Below, piece after piece: positions 46,156-55,295 of a stretch of DNA of 64,000 nt. The notes below the pieces were generated by a model, which saw only the letters and a list, made by a program, of their open reading frames with translations, ran no database searches and was not told the origin of the DNA. Both the position numbers and the translations under genes were made by a program. How positions within the stretch are numbered: the stretch's first letter is position 1; each line of letters starts with the position of its first letter. Source of the stretch: Candidatus Thiothrix anitrata (GTDB lineage Bacteria > Pseudomonadota > Gammaproteobacteria > Thiotrichales > Thiotrichaceae); assembly GCF_017901155.1 (NCBI RefSeq), contig NZ_CP072800.1, forward strand, positions 1,205,283 to 1,269,282, given 5' to 3'.

Positions 46156-48327
46156 ATGTTGAACCGGCTGCGCAATAAGGTATTGCTTCCCGCCAATGTA
46201 TTTTTGCTGGCGTTGCTGTTTGTGGTGCTGGTCGAGGCCATTGTCTTGAGCGTGCGTTTGCAACAGCCGTGGGTTGGGGTGAGTTTGCAAATTCAGGGGG
46301 AGCAATTGGTGGTCACGGCGGTGGACGGGAATTCACCGTTGATCGGTGCGCTAGAGCCGGGTGATGTGCTTGCCTACCTTGAATTTCAGGGGGAGCGCAT
46401 TCCGCTGGAAAAGTCGCTGTTGGTATTGCCGCTGACCCTGCGTACTTACGCTGATATTGATGTATTGCTGGCATTGCAAGGGCGATTGCAACAAGCGTTT
46501 CGATCTAATGAGCCGCTAGTCCTGATTACCGAGGATGGGTGGCGGAGTGTCTTTACCCCGGAACCACGCACTCACATTGACGGCTTGCCCGGTGTGTTTT
46601 GGTGGTTGTTGTTTGCCAATGTGGTGGGGCTGATGCTGGGGGTGATTGTATGGGCGTATAAACCCAATACGCTGGAGGCGAATAGCCTATTGGTGGCAAG
46701 TATCAGCTATTTTGTGGCGGAAAGCGTGTTCCGTATTACGATTAGCAAGGAGTTTTATCTACCACCGTCATTGACCACGATGCTGGCTGGAGTTGAGGCA
46801 GCTGGGTTTAACTTGTTCATGGTCAGCTTGTTCAGCATTTTGTGTTACTACCCGCGTCGGGTCGCACCGCATTGGTTATTGCCGGTTATGGCTAGTGTGC
46901 TGCTATTGCATTCGGTGAATTACCCTATGCGTTGGTTGGAGATGCCGATCCACAGTTTTATGCTGCCCATCGTACCGTTTGTGTTGTATGCGACATGGTT
47001 GTTTTACAAGCAGTGGCAGGGGGCGATCGGTAATCCGTTGAACCGCGCTACGTTGTTGATGTTGCAATTGTCGGTGTTATTACCCGTTTGGCTGATTATG
47101 TTGCTCCACGCCATTCCGGTGATGTTGGGTGGCTCTGCCATTATTGGGGATGTGGCAACGCGCACCTTGTTGGTGGCAATTTTTGCAGGCTGGGCGGTGG
47201 GGATTTTGCGCTTCCGTTTGTTCGATATTGAATACTGGTGGTTGAAGTCGTTGTTATGGATTGCTGGCGGCAGTCTGGTGGTGGTGCTTGATCTGGTGTT
47301 GGTGGCTGTGTTTCAAACTTCAACCACCTATGCTTTGGGCGGGGCGGTATTGCTCGCAGGATTTTTGTATTTCCCGCTGCGTCAATGGTTGCTGGAAACC
47401 TTGTTGCCGATGGAACGCCAGCCGTTGTTAGCCGCGCTCCCGGCGTTTAGTCAGGTGATGGCGCAGGCCACATCACTGGCAGAATTTGAACAGCGTTGGC
47501 GCGAAACGTTGCTGCAACGTTTACACCCCTTACATTGGGAAGTTTATCCCGAAGCGATTTCCGATACCGCGCTGTCAGATAACGGAATGCACTTGCTGAT
47601 TCCAACATTGGCGGCTGATCAGGCGTATCAATTCAGCGGTAAACAACGTGCGTCACGTTTGTTTAATTCGGTGGATGTCAAAAATGTCAATGCGTTATTA
47701 ACCATTGCACGTATGGCCAGCAGTGCCAGCGAAACTCGCCAGCAAGCGATTCTCCAAGAACGCCAACGTATTATGCGTGATTTGCACGATAGTCTTGGCG
47801 CGAAATTGCTGACCTTGACCCACAAGCTAACCGCCCCTGACGATAAGGAGGTGGCAAAACAAGCATTGATGACATTGCGCGATACCATCCGCTTATCGTT
47901 GAAAAACGCGCCGCTCAAACTGGAAGATCATTTAGCCGATTGGCGTGCGGAGATTGCTGACCGTGCCGATGCGGCGGGTGTTCGTTTGGTCTGGCAACAA
48001 ACAGGGTTATTTGAGCAATACAGGCTGACTTCCAAACAGGTTTTGGAAATTACCCAACTGGTACGCGAGGTTGTCAGTAACGCGCTCAAACATGCGACTC
48101 CTCAGGTTATCAGCCTGCAATTTATCTTAAAGCACGCGCAGTTACATCTTTCTATTGGTAATGATGGTAACGTGTCTGACCCACGGGAGTGGCAAGCCGG
48201 AACAGGGTTAAACAGCTTGCGCGAGCGTACTCGCCAACTCGGTGGTGATATTCAGTTCCAATTGCGTGATGCACCACGCCCCCATAACCGGGTGCATATC
48301 TGTATACCGCTTCAGGCGCAGTCATAG
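46156..48327 (+). CDS. Membrane histidine kinase of the NarX/DesK class with PDZ-like sensor
   Basis: 723 residues from ATG 46156. A membrane helix (about 9-30) is followed by a periplasmic PDZ-like segment (QLVVTAVDGNSPLIGALEPGDVLAYLE), then about six or seven hydrophobic helices to about residue 410. The HisKA_3 dimerisation helix carries the phospho-acceptor His544 (RQRIMRDLHDSLGAKLL). The HATPase domain has LVREVVSNALKHA, IGNDGN and GTGLNSLRERTRQLGG. A PDZ-like sensor before a 7TM-like region is unusual. It pairs with the adjacent response regulator. Confidence 0.9.
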   Translation: MLNRLRNKVLLPANVFLLALLFVVLVEAIVLSVRLQQPWVGVSLQIQGEQLVVTAVDGNSPLIGALEPGDVLAYLEFQGERIPLEKSLLVLPLTLRTYADIDVLLALQGRLQQAFRSNEPLVLITEDGWRSVFTPEPRTHIDGLPGVFWWLLFANVVGLMLGVIVWAYKPNTLEANSLLVASISYFVAESVFRITISKEFYLPPSLTTMLAGVEAAGFNLFMVSLFSILCYYPRRVAPHWLLPVMASVLLLHSVNYPMRWLEMPIHSFMLPIVPFVLYATWLFYKQWQGAIGNPLNRATLLMLQLSVLLPVWLIMLLHAIPVMLGGSAIIGDVATRTLLVAIFAGWAVGILRFRLFDIEYWWLKSLLWIAGGSLVVVLDLVLVAVFQTSTTYALGGAVLLAGFLYFPLRQWLLETLLPMERQPLLAALPAFSQVMAQATSLAEFEQRWRETLLQRLHPLHWEVYPEAISDTALSDNGMHLLIPTLAADQAYQFSGKQRASRLFNSVDVKNVNALLTIARMASSASETRQQAILQERQRIMRDLHDSLGAKLLTLTHKLTAPDDKEVAKQALMTLRDTIRLSLKNAPLKLEDHLADWRAEIADRADAAGVRLVWQQTGLFEQYRLTSKQVLEITQLVREVVSNALKHATPQVISLQFILKHAQLHLSIGNDGNVSDPREWQAGTGLNSLRERTRQLGGDIQFQLRDAPRPHNRVHICIPLQAQS

Positions 48328-48652
48328 TTTGTATGAATAAGCTGATTAAATCCTGACGAAGCATAAAAGTGCTTTGATAGATAGTCCAAACGAATGTATC
48401 CAAAGTGATAGTGTCGCAGCAGAAAATAACTGATTACACTTAAACCATGACAAACACAATGTCGTTGCAAATGGATAGCACCGATTGTTGGTGGTGATGT
48501 CATTCAATGTACATTCATGGATGAATGTTCTCTTTCTGCTAAATGAACCTGAGTTTCTGTTAATCATCCATTTATAGCCCCACTTGCTGGGGCTTTTTTT
48601 ATTTATTCCATAAAGATAATCTGTGTCGTTGATATTAATATAATCATTAACC
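48328..48652 (+). other. Gene-free stretch with a terminator; nothing else certain
   Basis: About 325 bp between the kinase stop and the hairpin after the transglutaminase gene. It holds a perfect palindrome ACATTCAT-GG-ATGAATGT near 48510 and, from 48447, a 16-codon frame ending in two Trp codons without a ribosome site. The strong terminator at 48576 could end the kinase transcript or a small RNA. I see no clear gene. Confidence 0.4.
48576..48602 (+). terminator. Rho-independent terminator
   Basis: Stem AGCCCC/GGGGCT with a 7-base loop followed by about eight T residues on the plus strand. It lies 249 bp after the kinase stop, so it could end that operon or an unannotated small transcript. 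Confidence 0.8.
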
Positions 48653-48687
48653 CAGACATATCCACAGATTGCCCTAGGATATGTCTG
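48653..48687 (-). terminator. 11-bp hairpin after the transglutaminase gene
   Basis: CAGACATATCC and GGATATGTCTG form a perfect 11-bp stem with a 13-base loop, 21 bp past the stop codon of the minus-strand gene. A short TTTT follows on the plus strand rather than the minus, so it may serve as a bidirectional barrier. Confidence 0.4.
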
Positions 48688-48708
48688 TTTTCAAAGTGCC
48701 AAGAACGT

Positions 48709-50265
48709 CTAGCCCATCACCTGCGCATTCGCCGCTGCAATCATGCTTTCCACCAATGCCGCTAACGGTGTGCCTTCTCGTGCTGCCGCCCGTGCTGCAA
48801 CTCGCCAGCTTTCAGGTAGTGGTTGCGTGCTGTCCCATTCACCAGTCGCTGTCGCTTCGTGACGAGTCACTGCGCGAGATCCGGCTGGCGGAGTCCACAG
48901 GAAATCAGGGTGATCGCGGGTATACCATTCCCCGCCAATGACTTTTCCCGTAGCGTCCAGTTCCAGATCGTAGTAGTAATCCTGACGGGTCAATTGCAGA
49001 TCGCGGCGCACGGTGTCGAGGTCGTCGTGTTCACCTAGCCATTCGGGGATCGTGTTTTCCGGGTCGTTATCCCAAGAGGCGATGGCGTAAGTGACGCGCA
49101 TAATGACACCGACCACGCTGCTTGCTTGTGCAGCACGGTAGCTTTTGAAGATGTCGTCGTCGAAATCCGTAACAGCGACGCGGGCAGCCGCGATGTCGTC
49201 GGTTTGTTCTAGCGTTTGCGGGTTGAAATAGGTGTATTGGTAAGCGTGCAGCGGTTGATTCCAGACTTCGTGGTTGAAGCTAGCATCCATCACCATGCTG
49301 CGTTGGGAAACACCCAATTGGTTCACTAGCCCCAAATGCCATGTCGCGGGGTTGGTGTCGGTGCATTTAGCGGCGATGATACGTCCACCGTCGATGAAGG
49401 ATTCGCCGGTTTCCTCATTCCATTGGTATTCACCCAAGGTTACCTCTACCCAGCCGGGCGGTTCTGCATCCGGGAATTCGACCGAATCCAAAGGCGGCAT
49501 TTCTGCGGCAATGAATGGGTTAAACAGCCGTGTGATTCGGTTAGTGGTGGGGTCGCTCTCATACGGTGGTTCGATATTGCAACGTCCACCAACGAAACGT
49601 ACCCGTGGTGAAGCATTAGCCCATAGTAGGCTTGCCAAGGCTTTGAGGTCGGCAGGATGGAAAGTAATGGGTGTGCCGTCAGGCGCGGATAAGGTAAGAG
49701 CGTGTTGCGGACGTGGCATCATAAACGCAGCAGGTGCCCAGCCGTGGCAAATGCCGAACCATCCGGGAACTTTCCCGTATTTATCAAAGGCAGCTTGGCC
49801 TTTTGCCCACATGCTTTTGGTTAAGGTTTGGTTGTCGTCACCGATGAGCGCGTCGTATTTTTCCGCCGGGGCGAGTTCCGCAATCCAGTTCTCAAGACCA
49901 CCTTGTAGAATAACGCTGGCAGGGTGGTTGCGGATGTAGTTAAAGGCTTTGCTCCATTCTTGTTGGCTATTCAAATCCAAGTAACGGCAGCCGAGCAAAC
50001 CGGATGCGGTTGCCATCGTGGTGAAGTGGCCTGCCCACGGCTGATCTGGCAAGGTGGCGGTGCGTAATCCGGCGGTTTCAATGGCCTCAAGGGTTTCATG
50101 CACAAAGGTATCGGCAATATTACGCGGGTCATCATGACGGGCATGGGCTGTGCGGGTCAGCTCTTCGTCACCGATGATTTGCCGCCGTGTATAATCGTGT
50201 GCTTCCAGACATTGCGCTTCAGACAATGCCGATAGTGGTGGATAGCTCATTGTATTATCGGTCAT
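48709..50265 (-). CDS. Oomycete-elicitor-type transglutaminase
   Basis: 518 residues from ATG 50265 (CGGAG 8 bases upstream). It matches the transglutaminase-elicitor family known from Phytophthora GP42 and found in some marine bacteria: VPGWFGICHGWAPAAFMMPRP with candidate nucleophile Cys173, and MVMDASFNHEVWNQPLHAYQY supplying the Asp/His region. These enzymes cross-link Gln and Lys side chains. No signal peptide is evident, so it may be cytosolic or exported non-classically. It is transcribed alone. With the Tgl-like protein, it makes two unrelated transglutaminase folds in one window. Confidence 0.8.
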   Translation of the reverse strand: MTDNTMSYPPLSALSEAQCLEAHDYTRRQIIGDEELTRTAHARHDDPRNIADTFVHETLEAIETAGLRTATLPDQPWAGHFTTMATASGLLGCRYLDLNSQQEWSKAFNYIRNHPASVILQGGLENWIAELAPAEKYDALIGDDNQTLTKSMWAKGQAAFDKYGKVPGWFGICHGWAPAAFMMPRPQHALTLSAPDGTPITFHPADLKALASLLWANASPRVRFVGGRCNIEPPYESDPTTNRITRLFNPFIAAEMPPLDSVEFPDAEPPGWVEVTLGEYQWNEETGESFIDGGRIIAAKCTDTNPATWHLGLVNQLGVSQRSMVMDASFNHEVWNQPLHAYQYTYFNPQTLEQTDDIAAARVAVTDFDDDIFKSYRAAQASSVVGVIMRVTYAIASWDNDPENTIPEWLGEHDDLDTVRRDLQLTRQDYYYDLELDATGKVIGGEWYTRDHPDFLWTPPAGSRAVTRHEATATGEWDSTQPLPESWRVAARAAAREGTPLAALVESMIAAANAQVMG

Positions 50266-50412
50266 TATTAACACTCCGTGTGGTTTTATCGGGATGGGGG
50301 AAATCGTTTTTCCACCCCCGTGAGTGTAGGCTATCAGCGATATACGGCGTTGTTGTAACGTGCGAAAATGCTATGAAATTTTTGTCATAATTACCCCATT
50401 GGTGAAGCTTTT

Positions 50413-51162
50413 ATGTTGTGGCGCGTTTTACTAATTATTTTACTGATTATTGCGACTTTATTGGCGGGAATTTGGGCATATCGAAATTTTATTTTGCCGC
50501 AACCTACTCCGCCAGTAGTGATTATCCCGCCACCGTATCAGCCGCCGGTTCCACCGGAGTTACCGCCAGTCCTCAAGCCAGTGCCACCTGCACATGTGGC
50601 AAAGCTACTGGATTCGGTCAGCAGGCAAGTGGAGGTAACGCGCTCGTATGACCCGTCTTATGTGAAGCTTAAATACCCCGGCGGTGATGTTGCCGATACG
50701 ACGGGTGTGTGTGCTGATGTGTTGGTGCGGGCATTTCGGACGCAGGGGGTGGATTTGCAGCAAGCGATTCACGAAGACATGCGTAAGGCGTTTACGGAAT
50801 ATCCGAGTAAATGGGGCTTGAAACGCCCCGATCCCAATATTGACCATCGGCGCGTGTATAACATGATGCGTTTTTTTGAGCGCAAGGGGAAGGCTCTGCC
50901 CGTTACCCAAAACCCGGCGGATTACTTGCCGGGTGATGTGGTCGCGTGGGATTTAGGCAAAGGCCAAGCGCATATCGGTATCGTGATGCATCACAAAACC
51001 GAAGGTGGTGTACCGCTCATTGGGCATAACGTTGCTTACGGCACAAACATTGAAGACGCGCTATTTTTCTGGCCGATTATTGGTCATTACCGCTATTTCA
51101 ATGAACAGGGAGACGTGAGCGCAACACCTCGCGGTCGTACCACCATTGACCTTCTACGATAG
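50413..51162 (+). CDS. DUF1287 family membrane-anchored protein
   Basis: 249 residues: an N-terminal membrane anchor (about 3-24), a Pro-rich linker (35-62), then the DUF1287 domain with DTTGVCADVLVRAFR near residue 97, DPNIDHRRVYNMMRFF, and GDVVAWDLGKGQAHIGIVM. The Cys-His arrangement suggests an NlpC/P60-like papain fold acting in the periplasm. Function is not established. The 3' end overlaps the opposing gene by 65 bp. Confidence 0.88.
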   Translation: MLWRVLLIILLIIATLLAGIWAYRNFILPQPTPPVVIIPPPYQPPVPPELPPVLKPVPPAHVAKLLDSVSRQVEVTRSYDPSYVKLKYPGGDVADTTGVCADVLVRAFRTQGVDLQQAIHEDMRKAFTEYPSKWGLKRPDPNIDHRRVYNMMRFFERKGKALPVTQNPADYLPGDVVAWDLGKGQAHIGIVMHHKTEGGVPLIGHNVAYGTNIEDALFFWPIIGHYRYFNEQGDVSATPRGRTTIDLLR

Positions 51163-51793
51163 CGTCAATCACTTGTCCCAAGCGTGGCAAAAACACTTTT
51201 GGGTTGAGCAAGTCTAAGCGGTTTAACCACATTGTCATGGCTTCTTGGGAGGTTACATTGCTGTGCCGTTCTGCCACTTTGGAGAGCATGGCACTAGTGA
51301 GGAACATCACGCTGTCGCGTTTTTCGCCTTCTAAACGCAAATCGGCAATGTAGTGTGCCACGGTAGCAGCCACTGCCGCGCCGTCGGCTTGCGGTGGGGT
51401 TGCGTCGATTAAATGGTTGAGCATAATCAGGGTGAGCTGCGGGTCAATCGGGTAGGTGACCGCCAGCCACAAACCATTCCCCAACGCCGGAACCGATGCG
51501 GGTAGCTCGCAACGGAACAACACATCACAACAGCGCACGGCTTCTTCCCACATTTCGTGATCGCGGAAAATCTCAAACGACTCGCGGGTCATGCCCCATG
51601 ACGCTTCACGCATACCCGGCTCATCCAACTCCAGCATAATGTCCGCAATTTCGTATTGCACATTGGCACGTTCGAGTGGGTTATGCGCAGGGGTCAATTG
51701 CATTAATGCGGCTTGGCGTTGTGCCAACTCGTTTTTCAGTAATTGGCGGGAATCTTGGCCTTCGGTGAATTCAATAGGGGTTGTATCGCTCAT
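51098..51793 (-). CDS. Uncharacterised helical protein
   Basis: 231 residues from ATG 51793. The protein is acidic and helical with repeated Leu-rich segments (ALGNGLWLAVTYPIDPQLTLIMLNHL); no signal peptide or membrane segment. The helical repeat character suggests a TPR-like scaffold. I do not recognise a family. Its C-terminal 65 bp are antisense to the DUF1287 gene end. Confidence 0.6.
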   Translation of the reverse strand: MSDTTPIEFTEGQDSRQLLKNELAQRQAALMQLTPAHNPLERANVQYEIADIMLELDEPGMREASWGMTRESFEIFRDHEMWEEAVRCCDVLFRCELPASVPALGNGLWLAVTYPIDPQLTLIMLNHLIDATPPQADGAAVAATVAHYIADLRLEGEKRDSVMFLTSAMLSKVAERHSNVTSQEAMTMWLNRLDLLNPKVFLPRLGQVIDAIVEGQWWYDREVLRSRLPVH

Positions 51794-51903
51794 GGTGTTG
51801 CCTGACAGTGAAATAATGCCCACAAGCATAACAAGCGCGGCGGGCGGATCAAATATCCCCAAGCAACCGAGCGGACTTGCTTAAAAGTTTTCGCATTGCG
51901 AGT

Positions 51904-52092
51904 GCTCAGTAAATTCACACGCCGTGACCAATCGCTTGTTACGCAGGATTTGTAAAGTTGGGATAAATGGTCGGCACGATGCATGGGTTTGCCTCTGTAT
52001 ATCGAATGCAAGCTGATCATGTTACCTTCGGTGTCGAATACCAACGTGATAAAACCGTGTTCGCCGGTGGGCATTTTTTCCTTGAAAATGCT
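51904..52092 (-). pseudogene. Decayed copy of the VOC-gene end and WYL-regulator start
   Basis: The segment is similar over about 190 bp to 54731-54918. On the minus strand it encodes a VOC C-terminus (GEHGFITLVFDTEGNMISLHS) and then a frayed MHRADHLSQL, matching the intact MRRADRLFQL start of the WYL regulator. Several indels and stops show it is a dead partial duplicate. It lies just before pyrC. Confidence 0.8.
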
Positions 52093-52142
52093 GTGTTTTA
52101 TTTTATCCTGCTTCTTCTGTAGTCAATAGTAAGGTAATGACC

Positions 52143-53186
52143 ATGCCAACAAACTCCCTGACCATCACCAAACCCGACGACTGGCACGTTCATCTGCGCG
52201 ATGGCGATATGCTCAAACAGGTTGCCAGCTACACGGCTCGTCAGTTTGGTCGGGCAATTATCATGCCTAACCTCAAGCCACCTGTGACGACGGCGGTGAT
52301 GGCTGCGGCTTATCGTGAACGTATCCTGCAAGCCACGCGTGATTACCCGGATTTCGAGCCGCTGATGACGGCTTACTTGACCGACACGATTGACGCGCAG
52401 GAACTTAGAACAGGGTACAGCGAAGGTATTTTTACCGCTGCGAAGCTTTATCCGGCGAATGCCACCACCAACTCCGCTGCGGGTGTTTCCGACATCAAAA
52501 AAATCTACCCGGTGCTGGAAGTCATGCAGGAAATCGGTATGCCATTGCTGGTGCATGGCGAAGTGGTTAGTAAGAACATTGACATTTTCGACCGCGAGGC
52601 AGCCTTCATCGATGCCATTATGCAGCCGTTGCTACACGACATGCCGGAACTGAAAGTGGTGTTTGAGCACATCACCACCAAAGATGCGGCGGATTTTGTG
52701 GAAGCTTCCGCCGGTAATATTGCCGCGACCATCACCGCGCATCACCTGCAAATCAACCGTAACGATATGCTGGTTGGTGGGATCAAACCGCATTTGTATT
52801 GCTTGCCAGTTGCCAAACGGGAAGTGCATCGTCTGGCATTGAGAAGAGTGGCAACTTCCGGCAATGGTAAATTTTTCCTTGGTACAGATAGCGCACCCCA
52901 CGCGGTACACGATAAGGAAAGTGCCTGTGGTTGCGCGGGTATCTTTAGTGCCCCGAATGCGCTGGAAAATTACGTGCAGGTATTTGATGAAGAAAACGCG
53001 CTGGACAAGTTTGAAGCTTTTGCCTCGCTGAATGGCTCTGCGTTTTACGGTTTGCCAGTCAATCAGGGCAAGATCACCTTGCAGTGCCAGCCGCAGGATG
53101 TGGTTTCTGTTATTGGTGAAAAAGAACTCGCTATCTCGCCTTACCGGGCTGGTGAGGTTCTTCGCTGGCGCATAAGCGATAACTGA
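52143..53186 (+). CDS. pyrC: Dihydroorotase
   Basis: Zinc amidohydrolase of pyrimidine synthesis, type II (E. coli PyrC-like), 347 residues. DDWHVHLRDGDML near residue 12 gives the HxH metal ligands. GEVVSKNIDIFDREAAFID, EHITTKDAADFV, TAHHLQINRND and LGTDSAPHAVHDKES are all canonical, including the final Asp. ATG 52143 is preferred over 52137 because of AAGG spacing. Confidence 0.96.
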   Translation: MPTNSLTITKPDDWHVHLRDGDMLKQVASYTARQFGRAIIMPNLKPPVTTAVMAAAYRERILQATRDYPDFEPLMTAYLTDTIDAQELRTGYSEGIFTAAKLYPANATTNSAAGVSDIKKIYPVLEVMQEIGMPLLVHGEVVSKNIDIFDREAAFIDAIMQPLLHDMPELKVVFEHITTKDAADFVEASAGNIAATITAHHLQINRNDMLVGGIKPHLYCLPVAKREVHRLALRRVATSGNGKFFLGTDSAPHAVHDKESACGCAGIFSAPNALENYVQVFDEENALDKFEAFASLNGSAFYGLPVNQGKITLQCQPQDVVSVIGEKELAISPYRAGEVLRWRISDN

Positions 53187-53194
53187 CCCAACGA

Positions 53195-53442
53195 GCAAGA
53201 CCCTGAAACACATATGGAGCCTCGTCGAAAATCAAGATGTCATCGGCTTATTCGACCTCCCTGACGGTCTTTTTTACCTGTTTCCACAGGTCTTTCGAGG
53301 TGTATTCATCCCCCGAAAGAAAACGACTGATCGCATCGTGGCTGATCTCGCCATCCAATAGTTGCGATAAACCCGTCGCTGTGGCGTAGCCAAAGGTCAC
53401 GGTCAGGTAGTCGGTGTAGAGGTCAAGACGTGTTTGGTTCAT
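53195..53442 (-). pseudogene. 5' fragment of an IS4-like DDE transposase
   Basis: The first 64 codons (MNQTRLDLYTDYLTVTFGYA..., ISHDAISRFLSGDEYTSKDL) match the N-terminus of a widespread IS4-superfamily transposase. A TAA stop interrupts after TVREVE, and the frame continues with DDILIFDEAPYVFQG, a degraded first DDE motif region, before similarity ends near pyrC. It is a remnant with no visible inverted repeats. Confidence 0.75.
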
Positions 53443-53602
53443 GCCTGAAATATAGTGGATGGATGCTGCGTCTGCGTAACATCAGTTAATAGTAGATAGC
53501 ATCACTTCCGGTCACCCCTGCGGGGTGGCTAGGTTGGTTTTTCAGTGAAAAAGAGCTTATACTTTCTACACCTTGTAACGACTATTCGACTGGATTCACG
53601 CT

Positions 53603-54097
53603 ATGACAAATAACAGAGTACTTGCTGCTGTTTCTGCGAACCCCGCCGCTGATGAGAAACGCCTCGAATATATTGAGCTTTTTACGACCAACGGTTCGCT
53701 TCCTGATGCCGACTCAGCCTTGACAGAGGCGTTCGGTTTCGAAGCTTTTGTATTTGCGCGGCGTGGGATGGGCGACTTTCCGAACGATCTCAGAGCTTTC
53801 GCATCCAATCAATTCATCTGCGCGACGCGGGACACAGTGGACGTGAATGGCAAGGAAACCATGATCGCGACGATGCCGAACTACGGCATCCCCCCCAGCG
53901 ACATTGATGTCGTCAAGACAGCACTTGACACGATGCTGCAAAACGCGATCAAGCGGGGTGTGGTGTCTTATCGGGATCCCCGCGGGCCGGGCTTCGAGTG
54001 TGTCCTGATCGATGAAGAATCGGTCGATAGGTTGAACCTAGGTCGCAGACAGACCATTATTCTTTCCGTCCCGTGGTGGAGTATCACCGATTCTTGA
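53603..54097 (+). CDS. Hypothetical protein
   Basis: A 164-residue soluble protein, no signal peptide. I do not recognise a family. It contains a central ATMPNYGIPPSDIDVVKTALD and a C-terminal RRQTIILSVPWWSI. It lies between two IS remnants (53195 and 54119), suggesting acquired DNA. Confidence 0.5.
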   Translation: MTNNRVLAAVSANPAADEKRLEYIELFTTNGSLPDADSALTEAFGFEAFVFARRGMGDFPNDLRAFASNQFICATRDTVDVNGKETMIATMPNYGIPPSDIDVVKTALDTMLQNAIKRGVVSYRDPRGPGFECVLIDEESVDRLNLGRRQTIILSVPWWSITDS

Positions 54098-54118
54098 CGC
54101 CTAGAGTATCCGTTGTGG

Positions 54119-54241
54119 TCAAGCTGGCTTTTGTGTCCATGCCCGATCATTTTGGATGCGTGTATTTGCGGGGATGATGAGCTTCCTCATCACGGCGGTT
54201 AAGGTCACCTTCGGCGGCTTTCCCTTCGTGATGAGATCTTT
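54119..54241 (-). pseudogene. IS110-family transposase C-terminal remnant
   Basis: About 40 codons on the minus strand read KDLITKGKPPKVTLTAVMRK followed by a short Asn/Arg-rich tail and stop. This is the C-terminal signature of IS110-type transposases (GKPKK.ALTAVMRKL). The rest is missing. Its start lies exactly where the WYL regulator loses similarity, so the insertion or its deletion truncated that gene. Confidence 0.7.
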
Positions 54242-54806
54242 CTATACGCAATTCGCACCAGGCGGTCAGCGTCCACACATTGCCCCAGAAAAACAGCCCC
54301 AGCGGTTTGACATCGCGCTAGCTGGATTCATGGTCAGCGCGTTGGTAATCTAGCCGCAGGTAACGGCGTTGTGCAATCGCATGGCGACACGTATCGAGGG
54401 TGGTTTCGAGGTCTTCGCGCACCCCGAAACGCATGGTGAACAGGCGGCTTTCTTCCAGATGGCGGTGCAATTCGGCAGGAATCACGGCATGAACCTTGTC
54501 GAGGACGGATTGCGCACTGCTGCCTAATTCGCTGCCGCCCCACGCTTTCAGCATTCGCGCCCCGACCACGAGTGCTTCGATTTCAGCGGTAGTAAACATC
54601 AGCGGCGGAATATCCAGCGAATAACGCAGGTGATAACCCACTCCAGCTTCGCCTTCCACCAGCACACCCGAAACGCTCAAGTCCTGAATGTCGCGGTAAA
54701 TGGTGCGTTCGGAAACATCCAAACGTTCGGCAAGTTCACGCGCCGTCACCAACCGCTTGTTACGCAGGATTTGCACAAGCTGGAACAAACGGTCGGCACG
54801 GCGCAT
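54242..54806 (-). pseudogene. Nonsense-interrupted, truncated WYL/YafY-type regulator
   Basis: The N-terminal HTH (RADRLFQLVQILRNKRL, LDVSERTIYRDIQDL) and the start of a WYL domain are intact up to YLRLDYQRADHESS. Then TAG (54318-54320) interrupts, and the same frame resumes with RDVKPLGLFFWGNVWTLTAW, the core of WYL C-termini, until the IS110 remnant replaces the end. So the gene has both a point nonsense mutation (probably CAG to TAG) and a 3' truncation. The remaining 162-residue product may still bind DNA. It starts 10 bp after the VOC gene stop, in one operon. Confidence 0.88.
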
Positions 54807-54816
54807 GGGGTTAGCC

Positions 54817-55203
54817 TTACTTCATTGAATGCAAGCCGATCATATTGCCTTCGGTATCGAACACCAATGCGATGAAACCGTGTTCACCGATCGGCATTTT
54901 ATCCTTGAAAATGCTTCCACCGTTGGCGGCGGCACGGGCGGCTTCCACCGCGCAATCTTCGCAACTGAAATACACCAATGTACCGCCACCACCGGATGGG
55001 CAGCCGCCCATTTTGCACAGTGCGCCTGCTGCACCGTATTCTTCAGACATCGGAAACGTCCACATTTCCAAATCAGACCATGCTTCAGGGTCCGAGGTGG
55101 GTAAATTTTCCAGCTTGGTGGCAAGCATGGCTTCGTAGAAGGCGACGGCGCGGGGCATGTCTTGCACGTAGATTTCAAACCAGCCGACTGGGTTGGGTTT
55201 CAT
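54817..55203 (-). CDS. VOC/glyoxalase-fold protein
   Basis: 128 residues from ATG 55203 (AAAGGAG 8 bases upstream). NPVGWFEIYVQDMPRAVAFYE at the start and GEHGFIALVFDTEGNMIGLHS at the end are typical of VOC proteins. It is followed by the WYL-type regulator, and the 20-bp palindrome at 55261 lies 58 bp before its start. Substrate unknown. Confidence 0.9.
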   Translation of the reverse strand: MKPNPVGWFEIYVQDMPRAVAFYEAMLATKLENLPTSDPEAWSDLEMWTFPMSEEYGAAGALCKMGGCPSGGGGTLVYFSCEDCAVEAARAAANGGSIFKDKMPIGEHGFIALVFDTEGNMIGLHSMK

Positions 55204-55260
55204 GGTATTTCTCCTTTGGTGGGTCATTGTTGATTGGTTTTTGTAGTGTAACTGTCTTTT

Positions 55261-55280
55261 CCTGACAGCATTGTGTCAGG
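55261..55280. promoter_or_regulatory. Palindromic operator copy 1 (VOC gene)
   Basis: CCTGACA-GCATTG-TGTCAGG, 58 bp upstream of the VOC start codon. An identical 20-mer (26 bp identical with flanks) lies upstream of the DUF1428 gene. This is the probable binding site of the WYL-type regulator encoded in the same operon. Confidence 0.75.
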
Positions 55281-55295
55281 AGTGTTTTGCTTTCC

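Noticed and set aside
48447-48497. Leader peptide ending in two Trp codons
   Set aside because: It lacks a ribosome site and is not followed by biosynthetic genes; the Trp pair may be chance.
54156-54353. 65-codon plus-strand frame
   Set aside because: The opposite strand carries the WYL C-terminus and IS110 remnant with strong family motifs; the plus frame is their shadow.
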